In this document: positions 8,489 to 16,356 of the stretch, in pieces
Numbering within the stretch: the stretch's first letter is position 1
Layout of the letters: each line of letters opens with the position of its first letter
NCBI GenBank assembly: GCA_964384625.1
Contig: CAYLNH010000044.1
Location: 1 to 34,474 of the forward strand
From: CAYLNH01 sp964384625
Lineage (GTDB): Bacteria; Verrucomicrobiota; Lentisphaeria; JABSQK01
DNA: 34,474 nt
Direction: 5' to 3'
Notes under the pieces: model-generated
The model's input: the letters and a program-made list of their open reading frames with translations, nothing else
Told to the model about the DNA's origin: nothing
The model's database searches: none
Position numbers and translations under genes: made by a program

Positions 8489-8562
8489 ACTGTCTCACGG
8501 AAGGGGTGAGCGGATGTCGCGCCGCTTCACGTTTTCAACGAGAAAGTGCACCAGGGCGCAGC

Positions 8563-9723
8563 ATGCATCTGAACGAATTGCTGGCAACGTCGAAACGGTC
8601 CTCGGCCCTCCAGGCCCTGGCCGCGCGCATTCAGTCCGGCGTCTATGCCGTCGGCGAGGCAATCCCGGCGGAGCGCGTCCTGGCGTCGGATCTGCACGTC
8701 GCCCGCGTCACCATCCGCCACGCGCTGCAACAACTGGAGGACGCCGGCGTCCTCGAACGCTCACCGGGCGGCCGCAAACGCTACGTGGCGTCTCGATTCA
8801 CGCCGCAGGGCGCGGCGCCGGCCCCGGGCGACCTGCTCTTTGTCTCACGCCGCAAAGAAGATCCGACCCCCGCCAACATCCCGGGCGAGCTCTACCTGCT
8901 GGACATCGGCATTACCCGGGCGATGCGCGACGCGGGCAAGCTGTGGCTCACCTTGTGTACGGAGTTGATTACCGAACCAATGGTCCGGCAACTGGAGCGC
9001 ACCGTGGTGGCCGGCGCCATATTCGGCTTCAGCGCGGATCTGGAGACGGGGGCTGTGGCGTTGGCCCGGAACCTGGCGGCACACGGCGTGGTCGTGGTGG
9101 TCAACAGCGACGACCGGGACTGGCAGGACAGCAACCGAGTTGTATCCGATCACGCCGCGGGAAGCCGCCTGCTGACGGAGCATCTGCTGGCCCGGGAGTG
9201 TCGCGGGATTGTGCAGTTGTGCCACGACGGCGATCCGTATTGGTGCCGGGCCCGGCGCCGCGGCTACGAACAGGCCATGGCGGCCGCCGGCCTGCAGCCC
9301 CTGCCGCCGATCTCCCTCGAAGGCCTTGCCGGCGGTCGGTTCGGCCCGGGCAGCGAAAAAGCGTTCGACACCCACAGCCGACTGCATGCCGGTCTGCTGG
9401 CCGAAGCCGTGCTGCAGGCGAATCCGCCGGTTGACGCCATCCTCTGCGAAAGCGACAGTCAGCTCTTCCCCGTGGCCCGCGCCTGCCGCATCCTGGGACG
9501 GACACCCGGCAAGGACCTCCTGTTGACGGGCTACGACAACTACTGGCAAGACTGCCCCGAACGCAAGCTGGAAGACATCACGCCGGCGGCGACAATCGAT
9601 AAGGACGAGCTTGGTACGGGTCGGCGAATGACGGAGCTGTTGCTGGAACAGATGGCCGCTCCCGCGGCGAAACCAATACGAGAAGTGCGCCGCCCCGCCC
9701 TGGTGCAACCCGATTACTTGTAG
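8563..9723 (+). CDS. GntR-headed LacI-like transcriptional regulator
   Basis: A 386-residue regulator. Residues about 13-70 form a GntR winged helix-turn-helix with the pattern PAERVLASDLHVARVTIRHA followed by LEDAGVLER. The remainder resembles a LacI/GalR periplasmic-binding-like sensor domain, including ACRILG and the GYDN strand near residue 330. This architecture, as in AraR, senses sugars or glycan fragments and usually represses nearby catabolic genes. The ATG at 8563 is chosen because AGGGCG (8553-8558) is correctly spaced; a GTG at 8506 in the same frame has its purine run almost touching it. The gene overlaps the tail of the convergent pseudopilin by 10 bp. Two further regulators of this type lie at 10893 and 25183. 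Confidence 0.85.
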   Translation: MHLNELLATSKRSSALQALAARIQSGVYAVGEAIPAERVLASDLHVARVTIRHALQQLEDAGVLERSPGGRKRYVASRFTPQGAAPAPGDLLFVSRRKEDPTPANIPGELYLLDIGITRAMRDAGKLWLTLCTELITEPMVRQLERTVVAGAIFGFSADLETGAVALARNLAAHGVVVVVNSDDRDWQDSNRVVSDHAAGSRLLTEHLLARECRGIVQLCHDGDPYWCRARRRGYEQAMAAAGLQPLPPISLEGLAGGRFGPGSEKAFDTHSRLHAGLLAEAVLQANPPVDAILCESDSQLFPVARACRILGRTPGKDLLLTGYDNYWQDCPERKLEDITPAATIDKDELGTGRRMTELLLEQMAAPAAKPIREVRRPALVQPDYL

Positions 9724-10628
9724 TTCCGCTGGTTGTCCTTGTAGATTCCCTCGGCGTCGAACACTGCACGCGCGTGGCGGGTGGAACTGCCGTCCAGCAT
9801 CACAAAGGTGCACTTGGCGTTGTTCGGTACGCGGGCGGCCGGATCTCCCCCCACAATCCAGGCCGGAATGCCGGAGCCGGACGCTGTCGGATAGCCGAGC
9901 GGCGAACCTCCGCGGTTGTTGTGTCGGAACGAGATCATGTTGTGGTAGTCGCCGTTGAGCTGTGTCAGGTAGCCGCTGTTGTCGCCGAACGCCTGAAAGA
10001 CGCTGGCATCCTGAACCCGGGTGATTTTGCGCCAGAAATACTTGGTCGGTGAATCCTCCGTCACCCGCGACATCCAGGCGTGCGGCGCATAGGACACCGG
10101 CCAATCGGTTTCCTTGCGGGTGTGATAGGTGTTCCAGGTGATCCACTTCGCATCCCGATGTTCCAGGGGACAGATGTAGGTCTCCGGCGGCTTCGCCACC
10201 AGCCCGGCATGGTCCAGATCCTTGGCGCCGCAATAGCCCGCCAACGAGAACACCCAGCTCATACTGCCCCATGGCATGCACCACCCCGGCCGCGCATCCG
10301 ATGCCGGCAATACCTTGTCGTTGTCATCAACATAGAGGTTGGCGGCGACCCCCAGTTGCCGCAGGTTGTTTGTACAGACGGTATCCCGCGCCGTGTCCCG
10401 CGCCGCCGCCAGCACCGGCAGCAGCATCGCCGCCAGAATCGCGATGATCGCCACCACAACAAGCAACTCGATTAGAGTGAAGCTGACGGCGCGCCCCGAA
10501 TCCGGCGGGGTACTCTTGCCCCCGGCTGCCCGCAACGACGCCACTCCGCCCCGGCATGCCGGCAGTTCGATCCACCCGAATGCCCTCTTCCATCTGACGT
10601 TTTGTCGATTGTCCAGGGATCGCTGCAT
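9714..10628 (-). CDS. Type II secretion pseudopilin-like protein
   Basis: A 304-residue protein with a prepilin N-terminal methylation signal, SFTLIELLVVVAIIAILAAM, starting at Phe50. It combines the +5 Glu with a hydrophobic helix. A soluble domain follows (CTNNLRQLGVAANLY...) and a late FVMLDGSS segment corresponds to the DG motif seen in PVC pseudopilins. The leader is long for a pilin (49 residues) and contains AFGWIELPA at 16-24, which looks like a degenerate earlier copy of the FTLIELLVV signal. The residue before the cleavage point is Ser rather than the usual Gly. The start at 10628 has GGAGA six bases upstream; an ATG-less extension to 10682 has no such site. It is divergent from the regulator at 10893. 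It may form short surface or export fibres. No prepilin peptidase or ATPase gene is in the window. Confidence 0.85.
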   Translation of the reverse strand: MQRSLDNRQNVRWKRAFGWIELPACRGGVASLRAAGGKSTPPDSGRAVSFTLIELLVVVAIIAILAAMLLPVLAAARDTARDTVCTNNLRQLGVAANLYVDDNDKVLPASDARPGWCMPWGSMSWVFSLAGYCGAKDLDHAGLVAKPPETYICPLEHRDAKWITWNTYHTRKETDWPVSYAPHAWMSRVTEDSPTKYFWRKITRVQDASVFQAFGDNSGYLTQLNGDYHNMISFRHNNRGGSPLGYPTASGSGIPAWIVGGDPAARVPNNAKCTFVMLDGSSTRHARAVFDAEGIYKDNQRNYK

Positions 10629-10700
10629 ACTGCGTCTCCACTCCTTGTCGTCAACCGAAACGTAACGTGATCCCCGGCGCAATCAAGCCGAACGCCGTCT

Positions 10701-10726
10701 TTTTGGTATTTTATTTAGAACCAAAA
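10701..10726. promoter_or_regulatory. Operator-like inverted repeat TTTTGGT-N12-ACCAAAA
   Basis: Perfect 7-bp arms (10701-10707 and 10720-10726) flank an A/T-rich centre. The site lies 73-98 bp upstream of the pseudopilin start and in front of the divergent regulator promoter, a natural place for one of the local GntR/LacI-type proteins to bind. Confidence 0.45.
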
Positions 10727-10782
10727 GCAGCTTGTCCGGGGATCGGCCCTGATCGTTTGCCGGTTTCCATCGCAAATTCCGC

Positions 10783-10810
10783 TTGACATTGACCGCAAAT
10801 GCACTATGGT
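10783..10810 (+). promoter_or_regulatory. Sigma-70-like promoter for the second regulator
   Basis: TTGACA (10783-10788), a 16-base spacer and TATGGT (10805-10810). Transcription would begin near 10817, so the ATG at 10806 cannot be the translation start and a downstream start is required. Confidence 0.6.
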
Positions 10811-10892
10811 CCCCTTATGGTTACTGACAATTCCGGGCAATCAATGGACCAAAATCGCGCCATGGTCCGTGGCGCGCGACGAGGGTGCCGCC

Positions 10893-12062
10893 GTGGCTGA
10901 CGCGACTGCAACGCAATATGCGCAGACCTTTTCAACGCTGCGGCGTCGGATCGAGGACGGCTCTCTGGCGCCCGGCAGCCGGCTGCCGTCGGAACGACGG
11001 TTGGCCGCGGAGCTTGACGTGAACCGCAAAGCGGTACACGCGGCCCTGGAACAACTGGAACAACTGGGGCTGGTGCAATCGGTGTCGCCGCGGATCCGCG
11101 CGGTCGCCCATCCGACGCCGGCGGGAACGGCGCTGCTGCACCAGACCCTGGCCGTGCTGACGCGGTGTTCCATGCCGCCGTTGAATCGGGCCCGCGAGAA
11201 ACTGGCCATGGTCGAGCTTTCGCTTCTGGGTGTCGTGCAGGCGATCCAGGAGCGCGGGCGCAACAGCCTGACGATTTCCCCCGACCGCCTGAATGACGAC
11301 ATGGTGACCCAACTGTCCCGGCAGCGGTCGGACGGCCTGGTGGCGTTGTCCCACGCATTGAACAACGCAGCCACACGGCAGGCGCTGGAACGGCTGGTGG
11401 CCGCCGGCGTCGCCGTTGCCGCCTGGAGCGATGTCCTGCCGCCGGCCCAGGTTGATCAGGTAGTCTGGGACGCCGTCTATTCCGATCACCGGCACGGGGC
11501 CTACACCTTGACCAGTTGGCTGGCAGACCACGGCTGCCGGCGGATTCTGCGCTTCTGGAACATCGACGACCAGGACCGCCCACAGTACTGGACCTGCCTG
11601 CGCGACGACGGGTTTACGACCGCCTGCAGCGAACACGGCCTGACGCCGCTGCCCGGCGTGCAGCCGCCCGCCGGGTTGTTCGGCGTCGTCGACCAACGCG
11701 GCTTCGACCGTCAGGTGCGCATGATCTCCGGTCTGCTCTATGAGTACCTGAAAGCCGACGACCCGATCGATGCGGTCATGGTGGCGTCGGACCATCAATA
11801 CTACTACGTGGCGGCGGCCTGCCGGATCCTGGGCGTCGACCCGGAACGCGAGATCCGCATCGTCGGGTACGACAATGTCTGGCCGGTCTATCAGGAACGC
11901 CAATGGGAACCGACCATGCCGCAAGCGACGGTGGAGCGGGACGAGTTGGCCATCGGCCGGCAACTGGTCGAACTGGTTCTGGATCGCCGTCGCGGCGCTC
12001 CGTCAGAACCACCCCGAACCCGTTGGGTCAAGCCGTCGCTTGTGGTCCTGGACAACCAGTAG
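10893..12062 (+). CDS. GntR-headed LacI-like transcriptional regulator
   Basis: A 389-residue paralog of the regulator at 8563. An N-terminal GntR helix-turn-helix (about residues 10-65) carries LPSERRLAAELDVNRKAVHA and LEQLGLVQS. The LacI-like sensor domain ends with ACRILG, IRIVGYDNVW and a C-terminal strand pair. The start is set at GTG 10893 because GAGGG (10881-10885) lies seven bases upstream and the candidate -10 box overlaps the earlier ATG at 10806. It precedes a co-directional run of secreted polysaccharide-handling genes starting 127 bp downstream, and is divergent from the pseudopilin. Local control of both by this regulator is inferred, with an oligosaccharide as likely signal. 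Confidence 0.84.
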   Translation: MADATATQYAQTFSTLRRRIEDGSLAPGSRLPSERRLAAELDVNRKAVHAALEQLEQLGLVQSVSPRIRAVAHPTPAGTALLHQTLAVLTRCSMPPLNRAREKLAMVELSLLGVVQAIQERGRNSLTISPDRLNDDMVTQLSRQRSDGLVALSHALNNAATRQALERLVAAGVAVAAWSDVLPPAQVDQVVWDAVYSDHRHGAYTLTSWLADHGCRRILRFWNIDDQDRPQYWTCLRDDGFTTACSEHGLTPLPGVQPPAGLFGVVDQRGFDRQVRMISGLLYEYLKADDPIDAVMVASDHQYYYVAAACRILGVDPEREIRIVGYDNVWPVYQERQWEPTMPQATVERDELAIGRQLVELVLDRRRGAPSEPPRTRWVKPSLVVLDNQ

Positions 12063-12103
12063 CCCTGGACATTGATTTGCCGGCAGTTTGCCGTCAGACA
12101 GCC

Positions 12104-12125
12104 ACAATCCCGTGGACGGGATTGT
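12104..12125. promoter_or_regulatory. Perfect 22-base dyad, operator or terminator
   Basis: ACAATCCCGT-GG-ACGGGATTGT: two perfect 10-bp arms around GG, followed by TTC. It sits 41 bp after the regulator stop and upstream of the 1388-aa gene. As RNA it is a strong hairpin but lacks a good T tract. As DNA its symmetry and size suit a LacI- or GntR-type operator. Confidence 0.5.
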
Positions 12126-12140
12126 TTCAAGGGAGAGAAA

Positions 12141-12169
12141 CCGCTTCGGAAGCGGGAACTTCCGAAGCG
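12141..12169 (+). promoter_or_regulatory. Leader hairpin with an alternative fold before the giant gene
   Basis: CGCTTCGGAAG (12142-12152) pairs perfectly with CTTCCGAAGCG (12159-12169) around a 6-base loop. The left arm can instead fold locally as CCGCTT-CGG-AAGCGG (12141-12155). The folds exclude each other and end 8 bases before the GAGGAA ribosome site at 12178. That arrangement is compatible with translational or transcriptional control, but no function is shown. Confidence 0.45.
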
Positions 12170-12189
12170 AATAGCGCGAGGAAATCGAC

Positions 12190-15100
12190 ATGTTGAGACA
12201 TCACCCGTCAACCTTGTTGGTCCTGCTTCTCCTTTTATCGCGATCGTTGTCCGCCGCCGAACCGCTGCCGCTGATCACGTACCAGGACATGGCGTCCAGC
12301 AAAGACAACGTCCTGGTCGACGCCGGTCCGGCCAAAGTCAACGGCGCCGCCAAAGGCGCCAAACTGGTTCAAGACGCCGAGCGCGGGCAGGTCCTCCTTT
12401 GTGACGGCCCGGAGCAGTCGGCCGAGATCATGGCGCCGGTGCTGAAAGACAAAGCCTGGCGGGCACTGACCGTTGCCGCCTGGGTCAGGTTCGATCGGTT
12501 CCCCGCCAAAGACGGCGCCGGCAACGTCTGGAACCCGAATCTCGAGGGCTGGTTCATTCGGCGTCACGGCAAGCTGGCGCGCTACGCGCCGCCGTGCTGG
12601 CAGTTTCGCGTCGGTGTTCATACCGACGGCCGTCTGCGGGTGCATGCCGGCTGGTCACCGGCCCATTGGAAGGCGTATGGCACGTACTCACGCAAAGAGC
12701 GACTGGCCCGCGGCAAGTGGCAGCACGTGGCGTTGACCTACAAAGCCGGCGGCAAGCTGCGCGCCTGGCTCAATGGCAAGCCGGTGGCCGCGCGCGACTT
12801 TCCCTTCACCCTCTGGTACAGCGACCGCCCGATCATCCTCGGCGGCATCAAAGCCAAACTCGCGCTGGACGACGTCGCCGTCTTCGCTGCCGAACTCGAC
12901 AAAGAACACCTTGCCGCGTTGATGCAGGGGAAGCTGCCGCCGGTGCGTGCCGTCACCAAGGCCGACGCGGCGCCCTCTGTGTACGCCGTGGAAATGTCGC
13001 TGACCCGCTACGACCTGCCCGGCGGCCGCCATTCCTTCCGACAGTTGGCCAAACGCCGGGAGGGCCCGCACGCCTTCGATTGGCCGCGCATCTGGCTGGA
13101 CAGCGGCAAAGAACTGTTTACCGACGGCCCCCGTGAAAATTTCGAAGTCCCGCGAAAATTTACCAAGCTCTACTTCCGCGACCGCGGCAAGAAATCGAAA
13201 GACATGGGCATCGAGCCGTCCGGGCACTGGTTCCGCGCCCAGCCGTGGCGCTGGGGTCAACATAGCGTCTTCACCACCGACCCGACCCTCTGGACGCAGC
13301 ACGGCCACGAACTGGAGTTGTGGACCTTCCCGCTGAAGATCGACGCCGGCGACGCGACTGCAATCAAGGAAGTCCTGCTGCAGCAGGGCGGCAAGACCGT
13401 GTACGACAGAAAATGGCCGGACGGCCTGCAGTCGCTGACGCTGCAGTTGCCGGCGAACCTGGCCAACGGCAAGTATCGGCTGACGGTCAACGGACGCGGT
13501 CCGTTGGCGTTCGACATCGGGCTGCAGCCGTTCAAACCGGGGGCACCGGAAGAGAAGCCGATCCGGGTGGATTGCACGCTTCCCGGCGAGGGCAAGGTCG
13601 TCCGCGTCTACACCCCGCAGCGGCCGAAGGAGTTCCCGAACACAAAGGATTGGGAGAAGGATCTGGCGGCAATGGAGAAAGGAGAGGTCCCAGTGCTCAA
13701 CCCGCCCGATCTCAAAGCACGCCACGGCCTCGAGAAACGTCTAGGCATCGACGCACCGCGTTCGCCGGTGACGGTACAGGCCGTGATGATGCGCCACGGC
13801 ATGAGCTTCGGCTTCGCCAACGGCAGTCACTGGCGTTTCGAAGGCAGTGCTGAGGAATACGTCGAAGACCTGGCGGCGATGAAGTTCGATCGGATCTTCG
13901 AGGGGCTCGACCGTAGGTTCTTCGAGAAGGACCAATGGTGGCAGACCTTCCTTTCGAAGTGCCTGGCGTCCGGGATCCAGGTGGGCTTCAACCCCTCCGA
14001 ACTGGCTCGTTCCTCCTGGCCGGTCTACTCCTACAATCTGCCGGCGTGGCATGCCGCCGGCATCCGTAACGCGCAGCTCATGCTGCAGCGTTTCGCGTGC
14101 TACCCGAACGTCGCTGGGACCGTGATCGGCGGCGAGTCGGCCGCGTACAAGGCCTACTGGATGTGGGCGCCGCCCACACCCAGCCGCCCGTGGAGCCGGG
14201 CCATGGTGCACTTCCACCGTCACTCGCCGCCGCGAAAGGTCTTTAGCTGGAAGCAGAAGAACCAGCACTACTGGAACGGCTGGAATCTCGGCCGCGGCAG
14301 CGCCCGCGAGTTCTACGACTACTGCGAGTACTACGACCGCATGTACGGCCAGTACGCCGGACTCCGCGAGGCCTTCGCCGAGATCGACCCGGACTTCCTC
14401 TTCACGCTTGGCGCCTACGGCGAAGGCCCCGGCGCCAGTTCCACCGGCGGCTGGGGCTCGGCCGGCTGTATCCCCGCCCGCCCGCTGTTCAGCGAAGTCC
14501 CCGTTGTCATGGCCTACGACTGGAACGAACATCAGGCGTCCAAGCCGCTGCACAACGTCGCGCTCATGGATCGCCTGCGCGCCTATTACCCCAACAAACC
14601 GCTCTGGACTGTGGTCGACGATTTCGGCTACCTATTCACGCGGCTGCCGCGTGAGCGCGCCTGGGCGCTGGCACTGACACGCGGGCCGCAAGCCATCGGC
14701 ACCAATATCGTCCCCCATCGCACCGGTCGGCACGCCGAGCACGATCACGTCCTGGCCGCGTTCGATGACTACCCGGATCTCGGCGACTGGGTCCGGCGCT
14801 ACGGCGGCGCCTATTCCATGATGCAGCCGAAAGCGAAGATCGCAATTCTGTATTCCATGGCGCAGGGCCGCTTCCGTCTAATTCAAAAGAAGAAGGCGAT
14901 CAGTACGAAACCCGAAGACCTGAAGGCGGTTCGCAAAGAGGGCTCGCACGAGGGCAAGACGACCGAGGCCCTGGTGCTGTGCACCGCCGCCGGCTGGCCG
15001 GCAGAGATCGTCACCGCCAAGACGTTGAAAGCCGGTCTGCCGCAATCCGTCAAGGTCCTCCTGCTCACCGGCATGAACAAGTTCGACGACACCTGGATCT

Positions 15101-16356
15101 GGCACGAAGGCCTCGAGCCGGCGCTGCAGGCCTTTGTAAAACGCGGCGGCAGGATTCTGCTCGACGACGAATCCATCTGTCCCGTGCCGGCGACCAAAAC
15201 CAAACTCTCCCTGGCGCCCTACGTGCCGCAGGGGAAGCCCGACAAGATCGGACTGCTGCTCGAACGGAACAAGACGAACATCACGGAACTGCACAAGCAC
15301 ATGGCGGGCATCGCGCCGCCGGTCTGTCGTTCCGGCAACCCGGCCATCTGGTGCATCCCCTCGACCGCGGGAGACGTCGAATACGTCACCGTCGCCAACT
15401 ACTCCTGGGAAGAGGGCAAGAACGCGAGCAAGGAGTACACCCCGGCAAAGGCCCGGCTGACGTGGAACACGACGCGTCCGATCTACGATGTCTTCGCCGG
15501 CAAGGAACTCACGGCCGCAACCGCCGCCGATTGCGACCTGACCAAACGCGCGTTCGCCCTCTATGCCCTGCCGCCGGCCAAGCCGACAGCACCCGCCGTC
15601 ACCGTGACGAAGCAGGACGACGGCTTCTACTACACTGCCGTCGCTGCCGGCGGCGACCAACGGATGCGCGGCATCCCCGTCCGTCTGGACATCACCCATG
15701 CCGATGCCGCTGTGACGCTCTACACCGCCACCGGACTGACGGCGAAACTGCCGCTGGCCGCCGGCGATCCTGATGGCGATTACACCGTGAAGGCTACCGA
15801 ACTGCTGTCGAACCAGACGTCGACAACCACCTTTACGGTGCCGCGCATTGTGCCGGCCCCGCCGAAGCCGGTGCGGTTGGTCAACCCCCGCGGTATTGGC
15901 GCCTTCGCAAAACGTCGCGACCTGCCGCTGGTCATCGCTTTGACCAACGCCCAGGCGAAAGACGAAACCACCCGTAAGCTGGCAACAGAACTGCAGCAGT
16001 TCTACGCCAACGCCGGCCGCCAGACGACGGTCGAGACGATCAAACCCAACGGCCTGGTGCTGGGCGAACGCACCGGTCGCAGCATCTCGCGCTATCCGCG
16101 GTGGCGTACGATCAAGGCCGACCTGATTCTGTTGGGCCTGCCGCAGGACAACATCCTCATCTTCGACCAGGCCCGCGACCGGTTGATCACCAAGGACCAC
16201 CTGCCGCCGGCTCCTGGAGCCGCGGCAATCGTACCCACGTGGTCGCCGTTCCACGCCGGACAGCAGGTGCTCAATATCGTTGTCGACAGCCCCGACGGCC
16301 TGCAGCAGGCCATTCGCAAACTGACGCTTTCCCCGAAAACAGGAGAAGTCAAATGA
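12190..16356 (+). CDS. Secreted LamG and barrel-domain giant protein, glycosidase-like
   Basis: A 1388-residue exported protein. A signal peptide ends around SLSAAEP (residue 23). Residues about 45-250 look like a LamG/concanavalin A-like lectin fold, with WVRFDRFP and GKWQHVALTY. A beta-rich linker follows, then a probable TIM-barrel glycosidase-like domain (about 530-860). Acidic residues there are kept in the paralog at 26354: YDWNE with Asp777 and Glu780, and VDDF with Asp810-Asp811. A GGESA Glu649 occupies a possible acid/base site. About 880-1060 resembles the GATase-like domain next to the barrel in GH42-type enzymes. The C-terminal domain from about 1230 has a TWSPF motif and is weakly like BcsB. 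The start has GAGGAA at 12178-12183. The stop overlaps the next start as ATGA. Fold and role are inferred; no known enzyme family is confirmed. Confidence 0.8.
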   Translation: MLRHHPSTLLVLLLLLSRSLSAAEPLPLITYQDMASSKDNVLVDAGPAKVNGAAKGAKLVQDAERGQVLLCDGPEQSAEIMAPVLKDKAWRALTVAAWVRFDRFPAKDGAGNVWNPNLEGWFIRRHGKLARYAPPCWQFRVGVHTDGRLRVHAGWSPAHWKAYGTYSRKERLARGKWQHVALTYKAGGKLRAWLNGKPVAARDFPFTLWYSDRPIILGGIKAKLALDDVAVFAAELDKEHLAALMQGKLPPVRAVTKADAAPSVYAVEMSLTRYDLPGGRHSFRQLAKRREGPHAFDWPRIWLDSGKELFTDGPRENFEVPRKFTKLYFRDRGKKSKDMGIEPSGHWFRAQPWRWGQHSVFTTDPTLWTQHGHELELWTFPLKIDAGDATAIKEVLLQQGGKTVYDRKWPDGLQSLTLQLPANLANGKYRLTVNGRGPLAFDIGLQPFKPGAPEEKPIRVDCTLPGEGKVVRVYTPQRPKEFPNTKDWEKDLAAMEKGEVPVLNPPDLKARHGLEKRLGIDAPRSPVTVQAVMMRHGMSFGFANGSHWRFEGSAEEYVEDLAAMKFDRIFEGLDRRFFEKDQWWQTFLSKCLASGIQVGFNPSELARSSWPVYSYNLPAWHAAGIRNAQLMLQRFACYPNVAGTVIGGESAAYKAYWMWAPPTPSRPWSRAMVHFHRHSPPRKVFSWKQKNQHYWNGWNLGRGSAREFYDYCEYYDRMYGQYAGLREAFAEIDPDFLFTLGAYGEGPGASSTGGWGSAGCIPARPLFSEVPVVMAYDWNEHQASKPLHNVALMDRLRAYYPNKPLWTVVDDFGYLFTRLPRERAWALALTRGPQAIGTNIVPHRTGRHAEHDHVLAAFDDYPDLGDWVRRYGGAYSMMQPKAKIAILYSMAQGRFRLIQKKKAISTKPEDLKAVRKEGSHEGKTTEALVLCTAAGWPAEIVTAKTLKAGLPQSVKVLLLTGMNKFDDTWIWHEGLEPALQAFVKRGGRILLDDESICPVPATKTKLSLAPYVPQGKPDKIGLLLERNKTNITELHKHMAGIAPPVCRSGNPAIWCIPSTAGDVEYVTVANYSWEEGKNASKEYTPAKARLTWNTTRPIYDVFAGKELTAATAADCDLTKRAFALYALPPAKPTAPAVTVTKQDDGFYYTAVAAGGDQRMRGIPVRLDITHADAAVTLYTATGLTAKLPLAAGDPDGDYTVKATELLSNQTSTTTFTVPRIVPAPPKPVRLVNPRGIGAFAKRRDLPLVIALTNAQAKDETTRKLATELQQFYANAGRQTTVETIKPNGLVLGERTGRSISRYPRWRTIKADLILLGLPQDNILIFDQARDRLITKDHLPPAPGAAAIVPTWSPFHAGQQVLNIVVDSPDGLQQAIRKLTLSPKTGEVK
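16321..16347 (+). repeat. 27-bp direct repeat, coding copy
   Basis: This stretch encodes LTLSPKTGE at the C-terminus of the 1388-aa protein and contains the AGGAGA ribosome site of the next gene. An exact 27-base copy lies at 19325-19351 in front of the next paralog. Confidence 0.95.

Larger units (their letters stand above)
8204..8562. other. Divergent intergenic region with promoter signals
   Basis: No gene is seen between the UroD-like gene and the regulator. The rightmost 120 bp hold a promoter candidate (8460-8488) and an A/T-rich dyad (8441-8459). The rest is GC-rich and only open in shadow frames. A short hairpin GACGG...CCGTC lies near 8309-8328. Confidence 0.5.
10629..10892. other. 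Divergent promoter region between pseudopilin and regulator
   Basis: This 264-bp gap contains the A/T-rich inverted repeat at 10701-10726 and a plus-strand promoter candidate at 10783-10810. No gene is supported. The A/T-rich core is positioned to influence the minus-strand pseudopilin, although no clear -35/-10 pair was found on that strand. Confidence 0.55.

Noticed and set aside
8845..10284. 479-codon minus-strand frame across the regulator and pseudopilin
   Set aside because: It overlaps two well-supported genes in another frame and shows no domain pattern.
10806..10892. Upstream ATG start for the second regulator
   Set aside because: It overlaps the -10 box of the only good promoter. 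GTG 10893 has a proper ribosome site and starts just before the helix-turn-helix domain.
16101..16352. N-terminal extension of the 984-aa protein into the 1388-aa gene
   Set aside because: The internal ATG at 16353 overlaps the preceding stop, has AGGAGA upstream and begins an export signal.
12190..16356. Calling the giant protein a GH42 beta-galactosidase
   Set aside because: The barrel plus GATase-like order is suggestive, but the Asn-Glu acid/base motif of clan GH-A is absent and no firm family signature was seen.
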